Both the position numbers and the translations under genes were made by a program. From Mya arenaria (Eukaryota; Mollusca; Bivalvia; Myida; Myidae): a stretch of 64,000 nt of DNA. Positions 58,189 to 64,000 of this stretch are shown piece after piece. Numbering within the stretch: position 1 is the stretch's first letter; each line of letters starts with the position of its first letter. The stretch covers positions 8,185,617 through 8,249,616 of the forward strand of contig NC_069125.1 in NCBI RefSeq assembly GCF_026914265.1, written 5' to 3'. A model generated the notes under the pieces. That model did no database searches and was not told the DNA's origin. It saw only the letters and a program-made list of their open reading frames with translations.

Positions 58189-58749
58189 TAAGTCTTGTGT
58201 TAATACCTTTAAACTTCCTTCATCATCCACATTTTCCGTCATATCGGGAAAGCGCGCGATCTTGGACGGCATAACTTCCGCCAGCTTAACTTTCGCATAC
58301 GCCCCTTCCCCGATAGTCTTGATGATCCTATAACCATGTTTCGTACAGTCGGCGTGAATCACTTCCGAAGCGACCCGATTGAAGTTGATTGGAGGGTTCA
58401 AGAAAATAGACTCGTATTTTGTAGATGATGACTTTCCCTCCGGACTTTCGGTGCTTGGATTTTCTGCATTTACTTTTTGTGCCGTCTCAGGGTCGTTTGA
58501 AGATTTCGGAGTTTCTGTCGCGTTTGCAGAAGTGTTTGCATTTTTATTAGCTTTGGTTGTTTTCGACTCAGTGCTCTTAGTTCCCTGATTCGTCGCTGCA
58601 ATTCTAATTTTCCCATGACTGTTTCCTTTTCTGGTTTCATTAACATTGTTTGTTTGTGCGTTCGAGCTTGTTTTAGGCGGCCTTGTAGCCCTGTTGTAAA
58701 AGCCACACAAGGCAGTGGGTTTTACTGCTGTGCTAACTTTATTCGTCAT
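41793..58749 (-). CDS. TSSK-like serine/threonine protein kinase, 12 exons, 821 aa
   Basis: Exons: 58749-58207, 57937-57830, 51118-50919, 50190-50135, 49417-49282, 47439-47321, 47116-46983, 46684-46486, 45047-44809, 44658-44413, 44243-44089, 42123-41793; 2466 nt in frame. The kinase domain (about 141-418) has the Gly loop GEGAYAKV (147-154), VAIK (K185), likely alpha-C E204 in [16 protein letters not shown] (D285), DFG (303-305) and APE (329-331), so it should be catalytically active. [19 protein letters not shown] and HRDLKCEN resemble testis-specific kinases (TSSK). Family members are usually 270-370 aa; this one has a 140-aa disordered Ser/Thr/Asn N terminus, about 15 extra residues before VAIK, a short linker before the last helices, and a 400-aa C-terminal tail ending in SPTR repeats. 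Function in sperm is inferred. Introns contain decoy exon edges, an SRP RNA gene and a foldback transposon. Confidence 0.9.
42636..44062. repeat. 41-bp satellite array, about 35 copies
   Basis: Unit TCTAGAGACCACGTGCAGAC plus TGTGTATAAAAGGGATACAAA. Blocks 43065-43275 and 43352-43562 are nearly identical at an offset of 287 bp (7 units), so seven-unit segments have been copied as blocks. Most units carry the palindrome CACGTG. It fills the last kinase intron (between exons 11 and 12). Tyr/Val/Ser-rich minus-strand frames across it are artefacts. Confidence 0.9.
45177..45181 (-). terminator. RNA polymerase III terminator of the SRP RNA gene
   Basis: Five consecutive T on the minus strand directly after the GACCC end of the SRP RNA. 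Confidence 0.75.
45178..45476 (-). ncRNA. SRP RNA (7SL RNA) gene, complete
   Basis: RNA scaffold of the signal recognition particle, which targets secretory proteins to the ER. Read on the minus strand, it starts near GGCTGGGAGTGGTGGCGTGC (the Alu-domain 5' end) and carries GATCGGGCGTCCGCACTAAG followed by CTCGGCATCAATATGG. Helix 8 follows: GGCCCAGG, a GTG-GTGA-CAC hairpin with a GNRA loop, AGCAGG, and AGCAGTAGTGGGATCGCG on the opposite side. It ends at a T run (45181-45177). The ~299 nt length matches metazoan SRP RNA. An upstream TATATG-type element about 25 bp before the start (near 45502-45508) fits RNA polymerase III initiation. It lies in the kinase intron between exons 8 and 9, on the same strand. 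Confidence 0.93.
47442..49110 (-). repeat. 94-bp array of kinase exon 6 acceptor edges, about 17 copies
   Basis: Each unit contains, in transcript order, an intron tail (CATTTTATATCTGACCTGTAG) and then the first ~58 nt of exon 6, encoding [19 protein letters not shown], before running into the next unit's intron tail. The last unit in transcript order is the real exon 6 (47439-47321). About 14 copies are well preserved; those beyond 48820 are decayed. The units keep an acceptor AG and the coding frame but lack the exon's 3' half, having only a weak CT-GTAC donor-like site. The array occupies the intron between exons 5 and 6. Confidence 0.92.
49660..50134 (-). repeat. 47-bp array of kinase exon 4 donor edges, 10 copies
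   Basis: Units start at 49681, 49728, 49775 and so on every 47 bp to 50104. Each carries AAATAACAG-GTACGTGATG in transcript sense, the same as the exon 4 end (50135) and its donor. In transcript order the real donor comes first, followed by about ten copies. The copies are nearly identical. Plus-strand open frames of 183-193 residues across it are products of the repeat. Confidence 0.92.
50285..50640. mobile_element. Family E related repeat
   Basis: Contains CCGCAAAACACCCTACGC, GGTAAACCTCGTTTCC and GGATGAACCTATGTAACGCT, which match the hairpin at 23437-23573 in a different arrangement, plus TTGCCTACGGGCAA, similar to CGCCCGTGGGCAAG at 23932-23945. It lies in the kinase intron between exons 3 and 4. 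Boundaries are uncertain. Confidence 0.5.
51146..51621. mobile_element. MITE family C copy 3
   Basis: 476 bp, starting CAGTGTGTGTATACCACCTG and ending CACGTGGTATACACACACTG. It lies in the kinase intron upstream of exon 3. Confidence 0.8.
52297..55150. repeat. 44-bp satellite, left arm of foldback element
   Basis: Unit CATTGGACATTGGACATTCA plus about 24 variable bases. Two main subtypes alternate: AAATCGAATGTTGTGCTGGC and AAAGTGAAAGTCGTGCTAGC. The second forms the 14-bp palindrome TCGTGCTAGCACGA at each junction. Many 66-208 residue open frames (DIGHSK..., ARHWTLDIQ...) are by-products of a stop-free 44-bp unit. Confidence 0.92.
55151..56867. other. Spacer of the foldback element
   Basis: The first 200 bp (55160-55360) match the family E element at 23680-24000 (AGAGTTCCATACGGGTACTT; ending CTGAGGTGGCAGAAA). 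The remaining ~1.5 kb is AT-rich. A minus-strand frame of 85 residues (56413-56670) has no recognisable domain. No transposase motif was found. Confidence 0.6.
56868..57650. repeat. 44-bp satellite, right arm of foldback element (inverted)
   Basis: About 18 units, the reverse complement of the left-arm unit, with the same two subtypes. Confidence 0.92.
58023..58188. repeat. GAT/ATC trinucleotide microsatellite, about 55 repeats
   Basis: Nearly pure, with one GTT interruption near 58119. In the kinase transcript it begins about 18 nt inside intron 1, directly after the exon 1 donor (58206-58205). It encodes poly-His only if exon 1 is read past its donor. Confidence 0.95.
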
Positions 58750-59284
58750 AGTTATGTTTTATTTTTTCAACATTTTTAATAATTAATCACGTTTTAAACA
58801 TCGCGAAAATCTTCCGCCTCGCAAGTCATCTTCGCGTCTCTATAGAACCGTCGACGATTAAATTTATGACGTCATGACGTTATGACGTCATACCATTGTT
58901 ATGACGTTGTGATGTCTCGACAAGTAAGGTTTAGACCTTCAAATTTTTCAGCAATTGACGTTAACTTTCGACAAGCTATATATGAGGGAATATACGTGTA
59001 TTTTAGATGTTGTTGAATAGTCGTAGCTCAAAACTGATGACAATATCAATGGAAGTAGCAAATCCAAGGGAAGCAAGTCAGTAATTCATCACGGCAAATG
59101 CAGAAAAGGTACATGTTTGTAACAAATCAACCATCCAATGAAAATGATTTAAACTTGATATCTTTTTTAAACAGGATTTATTTTCATAGTACTTGTCGTT
59201 AATGAAGGAACTTACGTTTCAGACAGGTGGAGCACTTGTATTATACATGTGGCGGAGCTTTACTTTTCTTAATGGTGTATATCC
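58750..59284. other. Kinase upstream region
   Basis: Presumed promoter and 5' UTR of the kinase gene on the minus strand, including the CRE cluster. No TATA box could be assigned and no other gene is seen. Confidence 0.4.
58867..58907. promoter_or_regulatory. Cluster of cAMP-response elements upstream of the kinase gene
   Basis: Two perfect TGACGTCA palindromes (58867-58874 and 58883-58890) with further TGACGT half sites at 58875-58880 and 58902-58907, about 118-158 bp upstream of the kinase ATG. CREB/CREM/ATF factors bind this sequence, and CREM drives many spermatid genes in mammals. Function here is inferred from position and density. Confidence 0.55.
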
Positions 59285-59700
59285 GTCTCCGTGGCCTAGT
59301 GGTTAAGCGTCCGCCTACGGAGCGGGAGGTCGTGGGTTCGATCCCTGGCCGCGTCATACCAAAAGACTTTAAAAATTGGTACAAGTAGCTAACTTGCCTG
59401 GCGCTCAGCATTTAAAGGGTAGTGCTTGGAAAAGTGGTGTACTCAGTACTGGTTTAACCCAGGAAAGTTGTACCCCATGTATCGGTGCTTTACACCGAGC
59501 ACGTAAAAGAACCAAGGGGTCTCTTCGAAAAAGAGCTAAGGTATCGCACCCGGACTTCCTTGTATCCCACCATTGTCTCTTCAGCGTGCTGTCCCTTCAG
59601 CAAAAAACAAAGGACCCCGTTGGAAATAAGTGTTTGCACTTTCACGGGTTATCCTTGACCGCAAGGTCTAAAGAAATACACATACACATATCCACATGTT
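59285..59700 (+). mobile_element. tRNA-derived SINE, copy 2
   Basis: Same family as 25340-25800. The head CCGTGGCCTAGTGGTTAAGC with B box GGGTTCGATCCC is better preserved. The body contains GTACTCAGTACTGGTTTAAC and AGAACCAAGGGGTCTCTTCG. Pol III promoter boxes look intact. The 148-residue plus-strand open frame within it is fortuitous. Confidence 0.87.
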
Positions 59701-60820
59701 TTTTTTTATATATATATCTCAATTCATTAACTTTCCACGGACTTAAGGACGGACGGAGCATTTGCACGAAATATGGACGACTTTCAGGATTTATGACATT
59801 TAAAGCGTATTTCAGTTATTAGGAGAGTTCTCAATTTGGATTATAACATTCATGTGGATTATAACGTTTTTAGAATATTGTCTTGAAATTGCATATTCAA
59901 AATTTATATATAAATACATTGTAATAAAATTAAAATGAGTGTCGCTGGATGTGATTGATTTATTTATTCGTCATAAACTAAACAAAAATATTAAAATAAA
60001 AGTTCCAATGTGGTGATAAAAAGTTGTTCAGTCTTATTATTAAATTAACTAGTTTCGTCGAGGAATTAAAATCGCCACAGTACTGTTATTATATAGGGTG
60101 TCAAAATAAGTTTCAGTTGGATTGTCATAATATTCTTGACCAAATGACTCTAAAGTGACATACTCCATTGAATTAGTAATAATAATAATGCAAATATTAT
60201 AGCCTCCGGAAGGGGGACGCAAAATATTAATATGTGACTTTTTTACGGATAAACATATATATATATATATATAATGTGCCGGACACAATAGAGGGAAGGG
60301 AAAGGGGGTGTTGGGTGGGTGGATGGGTGGTGGGGGGGGGGGTATCAAGCCAACAGTGCTGTATAAAGGTCAGGGTCAACACACGCACCGAATGTGCGGT
60401 GCACCATAATCATCACATACGGTGCGACCCTATTACATACTCCGATGTGCTCTGAACACTAAACGAATTTCGTCGAAACATTTCAAGAAACATATAACAC
60501 CAAGCGACATTTGGAACTTTTATGAGAGTATATTTTCAAACAGAGTATGCACATGTTTATGAATTATTATCGGATGTATGTGTTTTTACACACCAAAGAA
60601 AAAGATATGAATACATTAACACTTAAAAAAATATTGCACTTTTCCCGAATCGTGTTTTCTTGAACACATTTATTACTAATCAAGATATGTTTCACTTCCG
60701 GTTCCAAAATAAATAGAGGCATTTGTTTCGGCGAGCAGCTTGGTTCATTCAGTTGGTTCAGCGGCGACTGCATGTTGTCGATGTGAAAACAACAAGAGTG
60801 GGACATTCTATTGAACCACA
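59701..60820. other. Intergenic, no gene recognised
   Basis: AT-rich, with a short AT dinucleotide run near 60258-60273 and a G-rich stretch at 60296-60343. Open frames on both strands lack recognisable features. Confidence 0.4.
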
Positions 60821-60840
60821 GACAGAGTCACTCTGGTGAA

Positions 60841-61230
60841 AGAGTCGTAGATATGGTCATAAAGGTGGACTAGTCGCAGATACGGTCACAAAGGTGGACT
60901 TTTCGTAGATACGGTCACATTGGTGGACTCGTCGTTGATAGGTCAAATAGGTGGACTAGTCGTAGATACGGTCAAATAGATGGACTAGTCGTAGATACGG
61001 TCACATAGGGGGACTAGTCGTAGATACGGTCACATAGGTGGACTAGTCGTAGATACAGTCACATATGTGGACTAGTCGTAGATACGGTCACATAGGTGTA
61101 CTAGTCGTAGATACGGTCACATAGGTGGACTAGTCGTAGATACGGTCACATAGGGGGACTAGTCGTAGATACGGTCACAAAGGATGTACTAGTCGTAGAT
61201 ACGGTCAAATAGGTAGGCTATTCGTAGATC
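60841..61230. repeat. 29-bp tandem repeat, about 13 copies
   Basis: Unit TAGTCGTAGATACGGTCACA plus TAGGTGGAC, moderately diverged. It grades into the decayed array that follows. Confidence 0.85.
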
Positions 61231-62050
61231 AATCCACTTTGTAATAACAGTCGAAGAAGCAGTCACATTTGTTGGTTAGTCGTAGGTATAAGTGACTTTA
61301 CATGACAATATTAATTAATAGTCGAAAATGCAGTCAATGTAGAGGAAAAGTCGACGATATATTCACTTTGGAGGAATAGTCCAAGCAATAGTTACTTTGG
61401 TTGAAATGTCATACCACTTGTTGCTTTGGTGAATTAGTTAATTTGGTTGGAACGTCTTAGCATTAGTCACTTTGGTGGATTGGTCATAACATTAAAGATT
61501 CTGTTTGTTGCAATGGAAGTGTAACAGTCGCATCTGTAGAATAGTCGTAGATACAAGTCATTTTGGTAAAATAGAGACAAGTCGCTTTTGTAGAAAATTC
61601 GTAGAAACGAGTTCTTTTTGTATAATATTTGAAGATATAAGTCTCTTCTGTAAAATAGTCGTAGATACAAGTCAATTGTATAGAATAGGTGTAGAAACAA
61701 GTTCTTTTTGTATAAAATTTGTAGATATAAGTCAATTCTGTAAAATAGTCGTAGATACGAGTCAATTGTATAGAATAGTCGTAGAAACAAGTTCTTTTTG
61801 TAGAACACTTGCAGATATAAGTCACTTCTGTAAAATAGTCATAGACACAAGTCGCTTTTGTAGAATAGTTGTATATACATGCCACTTCTTATCACAGTCG
61901 TAGATATAAGTCATTTTTGTCGAATAGTCGTAGTAGAGGTCACTTCAGTAGAATAGTCGTAGAAACAAGTAGATTTTGTAGAATAGTCGTAAATACATGT
62001 CACGTTGATAGAATAGCCGTAGATACAAGTCAGTTTGATGGAATTGATGT
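61231..62050. repeat. Decayed tandem array, about 31-bp units
   Basis: Diverged units of the form GAATAGTCGTAGATACAAGTC followed by a TTTTGTA segment, plainly related to the 29-bp array upstream. Open frames of 113-133 residues (Tyr/Phe/Leu-rich) on both strands come from the repeat and are not genes. Confidence 0.75.
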
Positions 62051-62191
62051 AGCTAGATACTGAAGGGAAATTGTTGTCTGAACTTTAGTCTGTATAATGT
62101 TGTGACTTGAAATGTCCTGTATGTCGAAGATTTACTCGCTTCCCGGTCATTTATTTATTCCGACAATCGCCGCCGCTTACCTAAAATCAAA

Positions 62192-63317
62192 TCATGTAAC
62201 TATAGTTTCCATTTCGTTTTTTTCAGCTGTGTTTACTGATAAGTCTTTTATATGACAGAAGTATCATTTCGGTAATGTTATTATACATATGTCTCATTAT
62301 TGGGTTGTTAAGATCATGGTTTATACATTGTTTTGCTTTTTAATACCTTTTTTATTAAAGTAATATAGGCTCACCTGACGCCATGTTCCCATGGAAATGA
62401 CCGTAGAGGTAGCTGCCATGACGGTAACTGATTATCTGGAAGTCTGTTTTGCTCATTTGTTGAAGGTCATGGCCGGTGAGGTATGCCAGTTTCTCAGAAA
62501 GAATCTCTCGCTCCTCTGGAGGAATTTCAAAGTCTTCGCACGCATGCGCGAGCCATTCTGCTGTTTCATTGGCTGTCCATTGTCTGACGTCAATCATTTT
62601 CCAAATAGGTGGCGTGGTTTGTTTCCGCTTTGACGTCAACGTTTCAAGTAAAGCGTTGACTCGTAACGTATAGGCGTAAGATCGTTCTGAAAGTGAAATT
62701 CTCATGTAAGTTGTTAAAATAAGAATATAACAGTTAATAAACTCAGAGCAAAAGTAAAACACACACACACACCCACACAAAACACAATGAACCCCCACAA
62801 CCACGTGCGCTTGCTGCGCACGGGTACGTTAAGTTACAAGGGAAATGTAGGCAAAGCGGATTATTCAATTGAAACATTCAAATAATTCAGTTTAAAAAGA
62901 ACAGCAACAACAACAACAGCAACAACAACAACAAAAACAGTAACACAAACAAAAACAAGAACAACAATAACAAAAGCAGCAACAACAACACTAACAATAG
63001 CAGCAACTACAGCAACATCAACTGTTACCTTCATGTCCCGGTGAAATATCCAGAATCTGCTGAAGCAATGTATAGATTATCTCCCCTAGTTCACCATAGA
63101 GACGCCGGAAGTCGTGTAGAGTAAACGACATCAGCTCTCGGCCGCCTATGGAAGCAAACGTCTCGCTGACCTTGACCCTGACCTCCGCGGGGAAGGAAAA
63201 CCTTTCCGCAGTGAAGATCAGCCATTCTTGCACTTGCTCTGTAGTCCAGTTTTCCGGATGATGCGTGCTCCAGCCAACACGTGCACCGGAAGTGCTAGTA
63301 CCTGAGTTAGTTTTCAT
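62192..63317 (-). CDS. Tandem Pointed (SAM_PNT) domain protein, about 214 aa, apparently without ETS domain
   Basis: Exons 63317-63029 and 62686-62375 join in frame. The first PNT domain (residues about 20-88) has WTTEQVQEWLIFTAERFSF and ELMSFTLHDFRRLYG; the second (about 128-195) has WTANETAEWLAHACEDFEI and GHDLQQMSKTDFQIIS. PNT domains mediate protein-protein contacts in ETS transcription factors. A possible last exon (62235-62192, acceptor TTATCAG) adds a 14-residue tail ending ETIVT and a stop, with AATAAA 33 nt further on (62159-62154); an acceptor 9 nt downstream keeps the same frame. No ETS DNA-binding domain is seen downstream before the kinase gene. It may resemble Drosophila Mae/Edl, a PNT-only regulator of ETS factors, though with two domains. 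The first two exons are solid; the last is tentative. Confidence 0.75.
62895..63012. repeat. ACA/CAACAA-rich microsatellite
   Basis: Imperfect AAC/ACA repeats in the PNT gene's first intron, ending about 15 bp from the exon 1 donor. Confidence 0.85.
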
Positions 63318-64000
63318 TGCTTTAAATACGTTTTGTGACTTTTTAAATACACATGTGACCCTTTAATTAAAATTGATGTTGTAAAATATGTCAGGATATA
63401 AAGTGTTAGTAATTTTATGATTTTTCTTCTAAAAGTTTTAAACTAGACATAACCGTTTTTATCGTGAAAAATGCTATAATATCCTAATTAAAATAATAAA
63501 ACCTTGAAAATTCAAGCTTTTATTATGAAATAAACATGTAACTGTTTGATTTATTTTTACATAAATTATGACAAATAACCAACCTTCAGCCACTTTTAAT
63601 CAGTTTTGTCTTTTATGAATTAAATCACCAATTATTAGTTTCAGGGGATTTCTAAAAGTGCTTAAAAGAAACCTTAAGTTGGAATTTTTTAAAAATATCG
63701 CTTGAAATCATTGAACCAATCAAAATCGTTTATTAAATTGCTTTATAGCAAATAGTAACAGCGATAATATTCAGAGTAAAATCCCCTATTCAGTTAACGA
63801 TGACATCATTGTGAATTATCCTTGAAATTCATATCTTAAATCAGGAGTGTAACTGCACGCAGTGACTTATTTTGTTTCCTTTTAATTTCATGGCCAAGCG
63901 TTACGATATCGGCACACTCGTATAGTTAATCTTTACATTCGCAAAAGCGAAATGATATGATTTAATACTAGTGAACTGCGGACTATTATTATCAGCCACT
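63318..64000. other. Upstream region of the PNT gene
   Basis: Presumed 5' UTR and promoter on the minus strand. AT-rich; no element or gene recognised. Confidence 0.4.

Noticed and set aside
58003-58206. Poly-histidine C terminus on the first kinase exon
   Set aside because: It results from reading through the exon 1 donor (58206-58205) into the GAT microsatellite; the next exon joins in frame as VAIK.
59285-59822. Functional tRNA gene and a 148-residue protein
   Set aside because: The tRNA-like head continues into a SINE body shared with 25340-25800; the open frame runs through that body and has no domain.
61467-61903. Open frames of 113-133 residues on both strands
   Set aside because: They come from the decayed 29-31 bp array; repetitive composition and no domain.
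59000-62190. Search for an ETS domain exon downstream of the PNT exons
   Set aside because: No minus-strand frame here shows the conserved ETS residues; the stretch is SINE and satellite.
1-64000. Search for endogenous retroviruses, LTR elements, Polintons or other virus-like elements
   Set aside because: No LTR pairs, reverse transcriptase, integrase, capsid or packaging motifs were seen in any frame; the mobile DNA recognised here is MITEs, SINEs and a foldback element.

Overview
This is eukaryotic, AT-rich nuclear DNA with spliced genes, long repeat-filled introns, many short inverted-repeat transposons (MITEs) and tRNA-headed SINEs. The protein and repeat style suggests a lophotrochozoan, most likely a bivalve mollusc; this is inference, because no species-diagnostic gene is present.

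Layout. (1) 1-6.2 kb: intergenic, dominated by an old tandem duplication whose two copies carry different MITE insertions, plus a 226-bp hAT-like palindrome. (2) 6.2-21.9 kb, minus strand: a complete 16-exon pescadillo (PES1) gene, 621 aa, for ribosome biogenesis. (3) 22-26.6 kb: intergenic repeats, including a SINE. (4) 26.7-33.6 kb, plus strand: a 4-exon gene for an unrecognised 560-aa coiled-coil protein. (5) 33.6-37.1 kb: intergenic satellite, MITEs and a tRNA-like tandem array. (6) 37.1-40.7 kb, minus strand: a 4-exon gene for an unrecognised 253-aa single-pass membrane protein. (7) 41.7-58.75 kb, minus strand: a 12-exon, 821-aa TSSK-like serine/threonine kinase with all catalytic motifs and a cluster of CRE sites just upstream. 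One intron hosts a complete SRP (7SL) RNA gene, and another hosts a 5.4-kb foldback transposon with arms of 44-bp repeats and a 9-bp target duplication. (8) 59-62 kb: a second SINE and decayed satellites. (9) 62.2-63.3 kb, minus strand: a small gene with two tandem Pointed (SAM_PNT) domains and apparently no ETS domain.

The most unusual theme is exon-edge amplification. In PES1 (exons 10 and 12) and in the kinase (exons 4 and 6), a piece spanning an exon-intron boundary, splice site included, has been copied in tandem into the adjoining intron. The kinase introns carry about ten decoy splice donors and more than a dozen decoy acceptors. The genes do not form an operon. PES1 is housekeeping; the kinase, with its TSSK resemblance and CRE promoter, suggests spermatid expression. 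All exon boundaries were derived by hand from splice consensus, reading frame and family similarity.
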